Shown here: piece by piece, positions 50,870 to 61,724 of the stretch
How the letters are laid out: every line of letters begins with the position of its first letter
How positions within the stretch are numbered: the stretch's first letter is position 1
DNA from: Ochotona curzoniae
Taxonomy: Eukaryota; Chordata; Mammalia; Lagomorpha; Ochotonidae
Length of the DNA: 64,000 nucleotides
Assembly: GCF_017591425.1 (NCBI RefSeq)
Contig: NW_024465777.1
Location: 4,650,001 to 4,714,000 of the forward strand
Direction of reading: 5' to 3'
Program-made: the position numbers and the translations under genes
The notes under the pieces: generated by a model
Database searches by the model: none
What the model was told of the DNA's origin: nothing
What the model saw: only the letters and a program-made list of their open reading frames with translations

Positions 50870-51830
50870 GCTCTCCCCACGCCCGAGCCGGCTCGAGCCC
50901 TTGCAGTTCTCAGAGACACGACGACGCCTACCCTCTCCAGTCTGCACGGGGTGCTGGCCAGCGGCTCACAAAGCCGTGTCTCGCTTAGGAAAAGTCGAGC
51001 CAGAGCTTGAAGCGCTCCTGGGCCGCCCTTCTTTGTGCTGGAGGGAAGCGGGAGGCAGCGGGGCCGGCTGGGACGCGGGGCGGCCGGGCGCCATCCCGGG
51101 CCCAGGCGGAGGGGGCGCTGCCGTGGGAGGCCGCGGCGGGCGGCGCGCCGGGGCGGAGCGGCGGAGGGGCCGCCTCCAGCGAGCGAGCGAGCGAGCGCCG
51201 CTGCTGCCGCCGCCACCGCCGCTGCTCGGCCCGGTCCCGGAGCGGCCCGGCCGGCCCGCGGGGCGCGGAGCTGAGGCCTCCCCGCGGCCGGCCGCATGAA
51301 GGACTGCGAGTACCAGCAGATCAGCCCCGGGGCTGCCCCGCCGCCCGCCTCCCCCGGGGCGCACCGCCCCGGCCCCGCCGCGCCCCCCGTCCCGGGCCCC
51401 GGGCCCGCATCCGTCGCCCCCGCAGCACCGCGCTGGAGCGGCAGCGGGAGCCTCGGCCGCCGCCCGCGGCGCAAGTGGGAGGTGTTCCCGGGCCGCAACC
51501 GCTTCTATTGCGGCGGCCGCCTCATGCTGGCCGGCCACGGCGGCGTCTTCGCGCTCACGCTGCTGCTCATCCTCACCACCACCATCCTCTTCTTCGTCTT
51601 CGAGTGAGTTCGCGCCTCAGGCGCGCGCCCCATCCCCGCGCCCCGCTGCACTCCTGCCCCAGCCCCAGGCTCTGCCCTTCCCTCTCGGAGCGGCATCCGG
51701 CCTCTGCCTGCCAGCCCCCCGCGCCTCCCGCAAGCCGCCTAGCCTTCCCGGTGCGCCCGCACAGGTCCGGGCCCTGCCGGAGCTCGGACGCCACCCCGGG
51801 AAACCCTCTGCGGCCGCACCCCCTTGGTTT
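50870..51830 (+). promoter_or_regulatory. ZDHHC18: CpG island, ZDHHC18 promoter and 5' UTR
   Basis: Very high CpG density without a TATA box, a GAGC tandem run near 51178-51196 and CCG/CTG-rich triplets at 51197-51226 just upstream of the ATG. Both strands show long accidental open frames because stop codons are rare here. Confidence 0.85.
51296..51603 (+). CDS. ZDHHC18: ZDHHC18 exon 1, coding part
   Basis: ATG in context gccgcATGa, 102 codons plus two bases, ending in the first membrane span ILFFVF; donor gtgagt. Confidence 0.95.
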
Positions 51831-54800
51831 CTTTCAGTAACAGCCTTTCTGCTCCCGGCTCCAGGCCGCGGGTCCCGGGGTGTCTTGCCTTCAGGTCACT
51901 TCCACACTCTATTTCGGATCCCTGTGCCTTTAGGCTGGCTGCACCCCACCCTAGCTTTCCTGTCACCTGCTCATCCTAGACCCCCAAGCGCATCTTCCTG
52001 AGCCTCTGTGGCCTCCCCTCTGTCCTTGTCCTCATTGCACGGCCTTCTGGTCTGTGGCAGCGGCGGCATCTCCTCGCTGCATCCCCTGTTTGCCGTGTCA
52101 GGAAGAGCGTTAGTGCCCCGTTATTTTTGCAGAAAGACCCCGAAGTGCTTTCGGAGGCCTGTTTGCTCCCCAGTTGTTGACCTCTGTGGTCTCCCCAGTG
52201 ACCTGGATTGGCCCCCTCGTGTCTCCATGTTGTGAGTGGAGGAGGGTTGGCCGTGTGGGGAATTTCCAACCCCACTGATGGTCTCACCTTGAGCCACCTG
52301 CTACATACACGCTGCTGTGTGGGTGGCTTCCTAGTGACACTGTGGTGCAGGACCCTGTCTTTAGAACCTACAGACCTAATTCGAATCCCGCCCGCACGGT
52401 GTGGCCTCACAGAGCACCTGGAATAGGATCCAACCCAAAGGGTGCTGGTCTACAGGCTCTTTAGTCCAGTCCTAGACCTTTCTGGTCCACAGAATTGCTG
52501 CCCAGCAGCATGTGGCCCCCCAGGGGGGCTGCCCCAGAACCCAGCCAGCCAGCCCTGAGGTCCCCGCCTCTGTTGCCTCTGCTTTCCCCTTGAGGCAAGG
52601 CAAAGGCCCCCTCATCCTTACCTCATCTCTTTTTCACCTTTCTGCCGCCCTTTCTTTCTGAGTCAGGGTGCGTGGGCTTGGGGGGGTGGTTTCTGAGCAG
52701 AAGTGAGGCAGCCGGTGCCCCTCAGCCTGACCCCTCAGCCTGCGGAGTTTCAGATCCACCTCAGTGGCCAGCGTTCAGGCAGGCTGCGGCTGCGGCAGGA
52801 GGAAGCAGGGTCAGCTGTGGTCAGTCCTTGCCACCCGCCCTGCCGTGAGCCAGAGGGGCCGTTCCGAAACCGAAGCTTCTCCGTGACCGAGTGAGAGAGG
52901 AAGCAAGACTTCTGGGTGGGAGGCGAGCCTGTGGATGGGTTTTGATCTCTGACCATCCTCTCTTGGGGCAGTAGACTTTGGTGGGGAGTTTGGGTTTGGG
53001 CTGAGAGCTCACCTGGGTGTGGGCTGGGGTGAGCCCTCCCGTGGGGAGCTGGTGTGCTGAGAGCACTGTTGGAAGGTGGGGAGATCCTGCCCTGTCCTGT
53101 TGTTGCCAGGTCTCCCTACAGGTTGCCAGCCAGTGCCCCTGTGGTGCTCCATCAGACCTGAGTCCTCCCTGCCCCTCATAAGCCAGGGCTTCGATAAGCA
53201 GCCTCCCCTGCCCCACTGCCCCACTGTGCACATGGTTGCTGACACCGAGGTCCTGGTGCTGGTCCTGGTCCTTAGGGCCAATCTGGGGAGCAAAGCATAG
53301 CCCTGTAGGTCTCTGATCTCCAAGGAAACGGGTCCCTCCTGGTGCCATGGTATCCAGTGATGGAGGCAGATGTCCATAGGCTCCTGGAACCCTGGCTTAC
53401 CTTTGGCTTCTCAGGGGGACACCCCATCAGGTCCGCCCTGGCTGGGGAAGGAATGGCATTGCAGGAGGCTGGTGGTCAGACCTGGCTCAAGCCCTCCTGG
53501 TTCCCGGCTCAGGAGCTCCCCTGTGCTGTGTGGCCCTGGAGGATTTTTCGAGTTCTCTGAGCTTTCATTGCCTCGCCTGTCAAGTTGACGGTGTGGCTTT
53601 GGAGCGGGAAGAGTTTGCTGAGAAGGTGGATGTGAAGTGCTGAGCAAGGGCCCAGCCCAGCCTAACTATTTGGGCTTCAGATGTTCATAACGGACTCGTG
53701 AAGGGCAGGTGTCTGGCACACAGTAAACTTGCCAAAAAGATGGCAGCTGTTTTTCTGTCTGGTACCAAGGGAAAACCTTGCGCTCCGTAATGACTGTGTG
53801 TGATGTGCAACAAGAAGGGTGAGCCAGGGAGCACTGTGACCTCTCTCAGGGGAATGTTGGGTTCCAGTAGGGGAGAGGCAGTCCACACAGAGAGGAAATA
53901 ACAACCACTAAGAGATGCTGTCGGGGGAAATACAGAGTGCTGGGGGGCCTGCTTCACACCAAGGCGTCGAGCAGGTCCATCCGAGGAAAGGACCAGCAGG
54001 TGCAAAGGCCTGCGGGAGGAAGGAGCCAGACTCATTCAGAGTGGAGTGTCTTGGGCCATGGAGGGGGCCTAGGGAGAGTATGTGGAGAGAGTTGGGGAGA
54101 GGGTGTGAAGAGGAGAATGCCGTAGAACCATCTGGAGAAGCCTTTGGTGGGGTGCAGATCGTGCCTGGCTCAGAAGTCTATGGCTGGCAGTTTGGGTTTT
54201 ATGCAGCAGAAAACCACTGGGAGTTTTAAGCAGAAAGATGACCCTCTGAAAAGATGGCTGTGGCCTTGGGGTAGACAGCGGAGGGACAGCAGCATGTCCT
54301 GCTGGGTCCACCCCGTCCTAGGCTGTGCCTCTACCAGTGTCCAGTGCAGTCTGCAGTAGAGGAAGGGGCTTGGGCAGAGCCCTGGGACTCTGGCAGGCAG
54401 CCCACCTGGTGGCAGAGGAGATGTTCTTCCAGCCAGCTGGGGTCAGGGGCCTGACAGCTGCTTTAAAGATGCCATCCCCGGGTGACAGTGGCAGCAGCTC
54501 GTCCCTGCTGTCTCCTAACCCTTGCCTTGACCCCTCTTTTGGGCCCTGGCTTAGGTGCCAGCTTCTGCAGACCAACCCCTCCTCCGTGATGGAGCGGGCG
54601 GCCAGTCCTGGTCCACATGTCTATCTCATCCAGTAGCTTGCAGATCCATCTAAGTCCCAGCCGTCACTCCTGCTGATTGACGGTGTTGCCTGGCCCAGAG
54701 ATGACCTCGGGACAGTTTGTGGGGTGTGTGACTGGCCAGCTGAGCCGGGGATGGCTCCTCTGGAGACGGTCACTTGCATCACAGCAGGCATCTAAGGCTC

Positions 54801-55204
54801 TTGTGTGCAAGGACCGTGAGGCTGCAGCTCAGTGTGGGACCCGAAGGTTACACCTGTCCTGAGCTGGGGAGGGGGACGCAAGGATGATTGGTGACACGAG
54901 GAGTGTGGGGCTGCACTCCCCAGGGCTGTGTCTGCCTCAGGGAGATGGACTGTCCAAGAACATTGGACGTCATACCTGCCCTGTGCTCCAGGCAGCCCTT
55001 GGGCAAGTTCCTGATGTTTCCCCCTCTGTCTCTCTTACTGCAGCTGTCCCTTCCTGGCCTGCCAGCTGACCCTGGCCATCCCCATCATCGCTGCCATCCT
55101 CTTCTTCTTCGTCATGAGCTGCCTGCTGCAGACAAGTTTCACCGACCCTGGCATCCTTCCCCGGGCCACGGTCTGCGAAGCGGCTGCCCTGGAGAAGCAG
55201 ATCG
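51296..55204 (+). CDS. ZDHHC18: ZDHHC18 palmitoyltransferase, exons 1-2 (partial)
   Basis: Golgi membrane protein that attaches palmitate to cysteines of client proteins through an autoacylated DHHC cysteine. Exon 1 (51296-51603, donor gtgagt) and exon 2 (55044-55204, acceptor tctcttactgcag, donor gtgagc) join in frame through the Asp103 codon and give 156 residues; the human protein has about 388. Start [20 protein letters not shown] is the known start, followed by a Pro/Ala-rich cytosolic tail and the conserved [17 protein letters not shown]. The first membrane span is about residues 76-102 and the second about 111-131, then the DPG motif of the family (TDPGILPR, Asp137). The zinc-binding cysteine-rich domain with DHHC is encoded beyond the window. 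Nothing is broken. Confidence 0.96.
51831..53435 (+). other. ZDHHC18: ZDHHC18 intron 1, 5' part
   Basis: GC-rich unique sequence; no CSINE or exon recognised. Confidence 0.6.
53440..53720 (+). repeat. MIR fragment
   Basis: 'tgtgctgtgtggccctggag', 'tgagctttcattgcctcgcc', 'gtgtctggcacacagtaaac' follow MIR in sense order. Confidence 0.55.
53880..54290 (-). repeat. L2 LINE fragment
   Basis: 'ggtgcaaaggcctgcgggag', 'ggcagtttgggttttatgca' and 'gggagttttaagcagaaaga' match antisense L2. Confidence 0.55.
54402..54415 (+). promoter_or_regulatory. CTCF-like motif, forward
   Basis: CCACCTGGTGGCAG, one mismatch to the CTCF core pattern; in ZDHHC18 intron 1. Its palindromic centre also fits an E-box pair. 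Confidence 0.35.
55044..55204 (+). CDS. ZDHHC18: ZDHHC18 exon 2
   Basis: Reads [20 protein letters not shown] to [11 protein letters not shown]. Pika has PFLACQ where human, as I recall it, has PYLARK; the rest is identical. Confidence 0.95.
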
Positions 55205-55539
55205 GTGAGCCCCACACCCAGAGTGTCCTGGCTCAGGAGGAGGCCTGGTTCTCTCTGCTGACCCTTTGTACATATGTGGGTGGGATGCAGGGGATGGTGC
55301 AGTGAGCAAGGCTGGTGGGAGCTGCCGCTGGGGAAGGAGGAGTCAGGGGATAAACAAGAGCAAGTGCACGGGCCGAAGTGCTAGCAAGCACAGGCAGCCA
55401 GCAGGGGACAAAGGGATGAGGGATGGACTTGGGAGACACAGGTCCTGTTTGTATGCAAGAACATATTTAGTCCACTAAGATTCCTGCAAGGTAAGGTCAG
55501 TTGTGATTCTGCTTTTACTGTTTAATTAAATGGAGGCAC

Positions 55540-55640
55540 AGAGAGGTTAAGTGACTGGTACAAGATCACACAGTAAGTGGAAGATTTAGGATGAGAAGTC
55601 TACCCTAGGCAGAATGGCCGGTTCCCCTAGTCTTTAACAT
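55540..55640 (-). repeat. MIR fragment
   Basis: 'ggcacagagaggttaagtga' and 'caagatcacacagtaagtgg' are the MIR core in antisense. Confidence 0.7.
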
Positions 55641-55644
55641 TCAT

Positions 55645-55910
55645 TCACACTTAATTCATTTATTCATCAAGCACTTACTGAGCCCCTGCTGTATACTGGC
55701 CACTTTCTTGGGTTCAGGAGTAAGAACTGAGAGTCATCCCTGCCTGCTGGAGGTGACATCCCCTTGTGGGGAGAAACGGTAAGGCTATCACAGAAGAGGG
55801 CTGGGAAGGGTGCTGTGGCTTTAAACAGGTGGGCAGGGAAGGTCTTGTAAAGCAGGGACTTCTGAGCGCAGGCCTGAAGCAGCTGGGAGGGAGGCGGTAG
55901 GAGTAGGGCT
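55645..55910 (-). repeat. L2 LINE 3'-end fragment
   Basis: 'attcatttattcatcaagca', 'cttactgagcccctgctgta', then 'tccctgcctgctggaggtga' match antisense L2. Confidence 0.65.
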
Positions 55911-56721
55911 GCAACCTGGTTCCTGCAAGGTGGCCAGGGAGGTCTCTGGGAAGAGGGGTTTCAGGAGCGAAGGCTGCATGCACCCACAGAACGGGTGTGT
56001 TAGGGGATAGCAGGAAGTTCTTGTGTGGGGCTAGGGAGAACCAGGGCTCCAGGCCCCCAGTTAAGCCTGGGTTCCTCCCAGGCAGGTGCCCCGTGGCTTC
56101 CCCTGCGAGTGGAACATGTTCACCTTCCCCCCAGCGTGCTGCACCATGGCTCCTTCCTGCTGAGAAGTGACGCAGCTGTTTGCACACCTTGGGGGTTGGG
56201 TGCGTGGCTGGCTCCTTCCTCGACTAGCCGTGGCTTTTGCATGCACGGGTTGGGGAGCCCCTAGCTGGTGGCATGTGAACACCAGGGCCATGCCACGTCC
56301 ATCAGCGGAAAGCCTTCCCCTGGTGCTCAGCCCCACACTTTCTTGAGCTTTGTTCCTTGTCTCCTTCTTCTGGCCAGGCCCAGTCACGCCCATCTTTGTG
56401 CCTTCCTTTCCCTTCAACCAGTTTTGTGCCCCCTCCACCTCGGGCCACTGGTCACTCTGCCTTGTGGGCCCATCCCATGCAGTGTCCCTGTCTTAACCCC
56501 CACAGGTCAGGGCTAATCGCAAGGCAGGATTATTGTCCTCCTCAGCCTGTAATACCTGCAGCTGTAAGCCCCGTGTCTGGAAAGCAGTCGGCTACGTGCT
56601 AAGTGCTGGACATCTGTATGCCACACATCTTCACAGCAGCCTGGTGAAGGTGCCCGACCAGGAGGGAGCGGGCGAGTAACTTACTTCTCCTCCCAGACCC
56701 CTAGGCTTTGTCTTGTCTTTT

Positions 56722-57047
56722 TTATTTTTTAAAATTAATTCATCTTAGTTTTTGAAAGGCATATTTACAGAAAGAGGGGAAGACAGAGTGAAAGATCTAC
56801 CTGCTGGTTCACTCCCCAGATGGTCACAATAAGAGCTGAGTCAATCCGAAGCCAGGAGCCAGGAGCTTTTACCGGGTCTCCCGCATGGGTACAAGATCCC
56901 AAGGACTTGGGCCATGCTTCACTGCCTTCCCAGACTATAAGCAGGGAGCTGGATGGGAAGTGGAGCAGCTAGCACACGAACCTGCACTCATATAGGATGC
57001 TGGCACCACCGGGTGGAGGATGAGTCTGTTGAACCATCGCACCAACC
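56722..57047 (-). repeat. CSINE
   Basis: Antisense, in ZDHHC18 intron 2, ending 'gaaccatcgcaccaaccc'. Confidence 0.82.
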
Positions 57048-57067
57048 CTTCTTCCTTTCTTTTATAT

Positions 57068-57370
57068 ATATATTTAAGATTATTTTAAATAGGGATACAG
57101 AGAGAGAGAGAGAGATTCTGACATTCTGTTCATTGGTTCATTTTCCAGATGGCTGCAGTGGCCAGGGCTAGGTCATTCTAAAGCCAGGAGCCAAGAGCTC
57201 CTAGTAGGTCCCCCATATGGGTGGCAGGTGTCCAAGTGTCTGGGCCACCTTCCCCTGCCTTCCCAGGGAGCTGGATATGAGCAGAGCAGCCAGAACTCAA
57301 ACCACTGCTCATAGGGTATGCAGCATTGCAGGCTGGGGCTTAGCCTGTTGTGCCACAGTGTCACCTCCAG
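57068..57370 (-). repeat. CSINE, older
   Basis: Antisense; contains a short GA run (57100-57114) near the tail end. Confidence 0.72.
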
Positions 57371-57557
57371 GCTTGTCTCCTGAGATGGGAGTAGGGTGGC
57401 AGAGCTGCAGCCTCCATGATACTCCCTGGTCCCTGTTGTGGAGCTGTCCTTTATGCTGGGCTGTGAGGACATGGACACAAGTGTTTGGCCTTCTGTTGCC
57501 CAGTGTGTGGCTCAGTGAACCTGGCCACATGGCTGATGAGTGAAGAACTGCTGAGTC

Positions 57558-57892
57558 TGGGCCCAGTATAATGGTTCAGTGGCTCTGAATCTTCATCTTG
57601 CATACGCCGGGAGCCATATGGGCATCAGGTTCCTGTCCCGGCTGCTCCACTTCCCATCGAGCTCCCTGCTTGTGGCCTGGGAAAGTGATGGAGGACGGCC
57701 CAAAGTCTTGGGACCCTGCATTCGCATGGGAGACCCATAAGAAGCTCCTGACTCATGGCTTCAGATCAGCTCAGCTCCAGCTATTGTAGCCACTTGGGGA
57801 GTGAACCAGTATATAGATCTTTTTCTCTGTGTCTCTCTCTGCAAATCTGCCTTTCCAATAAAAATGAATCAATCTTAAATAAAAACAAAACA
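57558..57892 (+). repeat. CSINE, full length
   Basis: Sense, 'gggcccagtataatggttca' to 'ccaataaaaatgaatcaatc'. Confidence 0.86.
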
Positions 57893-58021
57893 CTGAGTCT
57901 GCATGAAGACCCTGACAGCTAGGTGCTAGATGCTAAAACCATATGTACTGCCCCCACTCAGGCCTCCTTATGTTGATTCCTGTAACCAAGGGAAAGAGGG
58001 AGAGGTAAAGAATGAATCCCA

Positions 58022-58335
58022 GGGCCTGGCACGATAGCCTAGCAGCTAAAGTCCTCGCCATATGGGCGCGAGTTCTAATCCTGGCAGTCCTGCTTCCCAT
58101 CCAGCTCCCTGCTTGTGGCCTGGGAAAACAGTCAATGATGGCCCAAAGCCTTGCGACCCTGCACCCCGAGTGGGAGACCTGGAGGAAGTTCCTGGCTCCT
58201 GGCTTTGGATCGGCGCAGCATCAGCCGTTGTGGTCACTTGGGGAGTGATCATTGAACGGAAAATCTTGTCTCTCTGTCTCTCCCTTCTCTGTATATCTGC
58301 CTTTCTAATACAAATAAATAAATCTAAAAACAGAA
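58022..58335 (+). repeat. CSINE, full length
   Basis: Sense, with a short deletion before 'catatgggcgcgagttctaa'. Confidence 0.88.
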
Positions 58336-58344
58336 AAAAGAAAA

Positions 58345-58612
58345 AAAAATAAAAGAAAGATCTTTCATCTGCTGGTTGATTTCCCAGATGGCCGCGGCAG
58401 CAGGGGTTGGTCAAGTGGAAGTCAGGAGCCTAGACCTCTGTCTGAATCTTCCATGTGTGTGCAGAGGACCAAGCACTTGAACCATCTTCTACAGCTTTCC
58501 AAGACACATTAGCGGGAAGCTGGATTGGAAGTGGAAGAGCCAGGACTCAAAGCAGTGCTCATGTAGAATGCCAGCATTGCGGGGCTTAAACAGCCATGCC
58601 ACCATGCTGGCT
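58345..58612 (-). repeat. Old CSINE
   Basis: Antisense, tail-to-tail with the sense copy before it. Confidence 0.65.
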
Positions 58613-59208
58613 GCAGAATTGAAGTCAGAATTCAGGGTGTGGCCTGGAGGCTTCTGAGCAAGGTGGAACATATTTGAACATATTTTCTCAGAAGGGACAA
58701 AGATCACTGAGGTTTTAGAAGGGTGGGGCTGACTCTGAGGTGTGTGGTGCTGTGGCCTAGGTTCCTGCCTTGCAACAACAGGCAGCGGTGGGGTAACCGG
58801 CTCACCACAGCCTGCACAGGACTGCCCCGCCCTCTCGAGCCGGTGCTGGTGGTCCCCTGCCCTAGGAAACCACTCATTACAGGCACACCTGGGCAGTGGG
58901 TCACCATCATCTAAGATCTGGAAAAGAGTTGCAGAACGGGGTGGGAATGTCTGAATCTGCGTGACGGCCAAGTGCTCAGACCCAGCTGGAGCTGGCAGGG
59001 GAGGCAAGGACTGCATGCCCGCTGCTGCTCACACAGCTCACACTCCCGCTTAGCTGTCTCCCCGTGTCCTCCCCAAGGCAGATCTCCTGCTTTCCCTGCC
59101 TGGGCTGGCTCTGCTTCCCCGGGCCCCACACACCCAGGCTCTCCCTTCATTTGCGTCCCAGGAACCACATTTGTCCCGCCCTGCCGGACTCACAGAATGT
59201 GGACAAGA

Positions 59209-59312
59209 CCCAGTTCATTGTGGGTTGAATGACACCCCAGTTCATTGTGGCTTGAATGAGACCCCGGTTCATTGTGGGTTGAATGAGACCCCAGTTCATT
59301 GTGGGTCGAATG
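59209..59312. repeat. 27-base minisatellite, four units
   Basis: Units start at 59209, 59236, 59263 and 59290; each contains GTTCATTGTGG and (C/T)TGAATGA or a near match, with one to four differences between units. The period is a multiple of three, hence an accidental repetitive open frame. Confidence 0.9.
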
Positions 59313-59429
59313 TCAGTCACTTGAGTTCAGCCTGTGCGATTCTTCCCCTTTCCACGTGCCACCTTGTTTGTACCTTCACCTCTTCAGAATTTTCCTCTGA
59401 GTGGCAAAAAATGGTTATGTTCTGCCTCT

Positions 59430-59735
59430 GGGTGGGTGTAGTAGCTCAATGGATTAAGCCTCTGTTTAATATGCCCACATCTCCTATCAGAGCGCCGGTT
59501 TGAGTCCTGGCTGCTTTGCTTACAAGTCGTTGGGCCCCTCCTACCCATGTGAGGGATCCAGATGGAGTTCTGGGCTCCTGACTTCAGCCTGGCCCAGCTC
59601 TGGCTGACGGGGACATTTGGGCAGTGAACTAGAGAGGCAAGGTATCTCTCCCCACCCCATCTCTCCCTTCCTCTCCCTGCCTTCCTCTCTTTCTGCTTTC
59701 AAGTAGATTAAAATAAGTATTTTAAAAATATGATG
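59430..59735 (+). repeat. Old CSINE, rabbit-like form
   Basis: Sense, with 'tagtagctcaatggattaag' and B-box ggtttgagtcc. Confidence 0.7.
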
Positions 59736-59740
59736 TACTG

Positions 59741-60045
59741 GGATCAGTGCTATGGTGCAGCAAGCTAGTGTCCACTTGTGGCGCCAGCACCTCATATGGG
59801 TGTGAATTCATGTCCCAGCTGCTCTACTTCCCTTTCAGCTCCCTGCTTGTGGCCTAGCAAAGCAGCAGAGGATGGCCCAAAGCCTGGGGACCCTGCACCC
59901 ACATGGGAGACCCAAAAGAAGCTCCTGGCTCTTGGCTTTGGATAGGCTCAGCTCTGGCTATTGCAGCAGATTGAAGATCTTTTTCTGTTTCTCCTTCTCT
60001 CTCTGTAATTCTGCCTTTCAATTAAAAATAAAATAAATCTTAAAA
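59741..60045 (+). repeat. CSINE
   Basis: Sense, 'gggatcagtgctatggtgca' to 'aaaataaaataaatctt', with a deletion near the 3' end. Confidence 0.82.
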
Positions 60046-60065
60046 AAAAACACGTCATGGCAGGC

Positions 60066-60175
60066 CAGGGTGTTGGCCCAGCTCTGGCCATTGGGACCAT
60101 TTGGGAGTGAACCAACAGATGGAAGATCTTTCTCCCTGTCACTGTGCCTTTGAAATAAATAAATTATTAAAAAGG
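60066..60175 (+). repeat. CSINE 3' fragment
   Basis: Sense, only the last third ('ccaacagatggaagatcttt'). Confidence 0.65.
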
Positions 60176-60355
60176 AAAGAAAGTAAAGACTTTCCCCTGG
60201 ACAGAGTCAGAGACTGGTTGACTGACCGCATGACTCATTGTTGCCGAGTGTGACTCCAGGAAACGGCAAGAGGCCTTGCTGGGAACAGGCTTGCGCGGTG
60301 GGGCCTGCCTGCCTGCCTTCCCATTCTCCTCCCCTCCTCCTGCCCCCGGCTCCCC

Positions 60356-60415
60356 AGCTCCCCCAGTCGTTCCTTAGCTCCTCCAGTCGCTCCCCAGCGT
60401 CCCCAGTCGCGCTGG
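60356..60415. repeat. 20-base tandem repeat, three units
   Basis: Units at 60356, 60376 and 60396 share AGC-TCC-CAGTCG; C-rich. Confidence 0.75.
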
Positions 60416-60589
60416 GCCCTGGGTTCCTTCCACTCTCTTGCCCCCTCCTCCTCTGATTTCCCAGCTTAGTTTCCTGATGTCTTGAATGCTCCCTCCTGCC
60501 CCTCACCCACATAGGCCCCTCTGTTTGAGTACAGATGTCATCATTAACTTGAGAGTGTATCCTGTCTAATTTACCTAAAACCTCACAGG

Positions 60590-60705
60590 GGGTGACATTG
60601 TTACCCATTTTAGAGGTGAAAGTAACTGGGGCTCAGAGAGGCTGAGCAGCTTCCTCAGTCACAGGCCAGGCCTGGTTTCAGAAGGAGATGGGGCTGAGCA
60701 GAGCC
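60590..60705 (-). repeat. MIR fragment
   Basis: 'ttacccattttagaggtgaa' then 'ggggctcagagaggctgagc' is antisense MIR. Confidence 0.6.
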
Positions 60706-60709
60706 CGCA

Positions 60710-61200
60710 CCTGGAGGCCTGGCCTCCCAGGGCTCCTGCTGGACCCTGTCATCCTCTGCTCCTCTGGCTCTTAAGCTTGCTGGGCCATGGGACTCCGGCA
60801 GGGACCCATTCCAGGCCTGTGGCTGACCGGAGCTGGCCCTGGGATCTAGGAGACCACAATCTCACAGCTGTTTCCGCCACAGGTAGCCCTGCAGAAGGCT
60901 GTGGGCACTCGGGGCCTCCATCACTTCGACTCCTTAGGGACAGCCCTGGCCACTCAGGCTCTGACTGCATGCCCTCCCCCAGGGCTGTCCTGGGCTGAGA
61001 AGATCCACGACCCGCCCCTCAGTCACAAAGAAGTAGAGGAGATCCTTTTGCTTCTCACAGTCACTCATGAGCATGAGCACCTGCGCTTGCCACCATGCCC
61101 TCGGAGGCTGTGGCTTCTCATCTGGAAGGGATGGGGGAGTGGGCAGGCCCTGCGAGCATGACAATGTCTGCTTCCTCCTGGAGGAGCAGCCCGGCTGAGC
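60710..61200 (+). other. ZDHHC18 intron 2, nothing recognised
   Basis: Unique sequence; I searched it for the next ZDHHC18 exon (the part leading to the cysteine-rich domain) and did not find it. Confidence 0.55.
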
Positions 61201-61204
61201 AGAA

Positions 61205-61720
61205 AGTGTCCTTGCATTCACTAGTTCATTCCTCAGACACCTGTGGCGTCTAAGGCTGGACCAGACTAAAGCCTGGAGACAGGATTCATCTAGCATTCTC
61301 TCATGAGGAGAAGCAGAGAGGTCTCCATCTGCTGTTTTACTCCCCAAATAGACGCAACAGCCAGAGCTGAGCCGATCTGAAGCTGGGAGCCAGGATTGCC
61401 TTTCTGGTCTCCCATGTGGGTACAGGGACCCTAGAACTTGAGCCATCCTCAAGGAAAGCCTGCTTTCCCGGGCCGTAAGCTGGGAGCCAAATTGGAAATG
61501 GAGCAGCCAGTACTAGAACCTGCACCCATACAGGATGCTGACTAGGTGCAGGTTCTAGCTGCAGAGGATTAGCTTGGTAAGCCACCACGCCAGCCCAGCT
61601 GTTTAAAGCATCGTCTTCTGCCTCCTTGGGTATTAGCCGGAAGCTGAACTTAAAAGCAGAGTGAGTACTTGAGCCCGCTGTACTTTTCCAATGTGCGATG
61701 CCAGTGTCCCGGGTCTCATC
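61205..61720 (-). repeat. Patchwork of CSINE pieces
   Basis: 61205-61300 is an old fragment, 61310-61597 a nearly complete antisense copy ending 'aagccaccacgccagccc', and 61605-61720 another old antisense piece. Confidence 0.65.
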
Positions 61721-61724
61721 TTAA

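Noticed and set aside
50635..51840. Long open frames on both strands, up to 287 residues
   Set aside because: Shadows of the ZDHHC18 CpG island and exon 1; low-complexity Gly/Ala/Arg/Pro.
59171..59503. Open frame with repeated CGLNETPVH
   Set aside because: Produced by the 27-base minisatellite; not a gene.
14464..59520. tRNA-like A and B boxes at many sites
   Set aside because: They belong to tRNA-derived CSINE heads; no cloverleaf with a plausible anticodon arm and acceptor stem was found.
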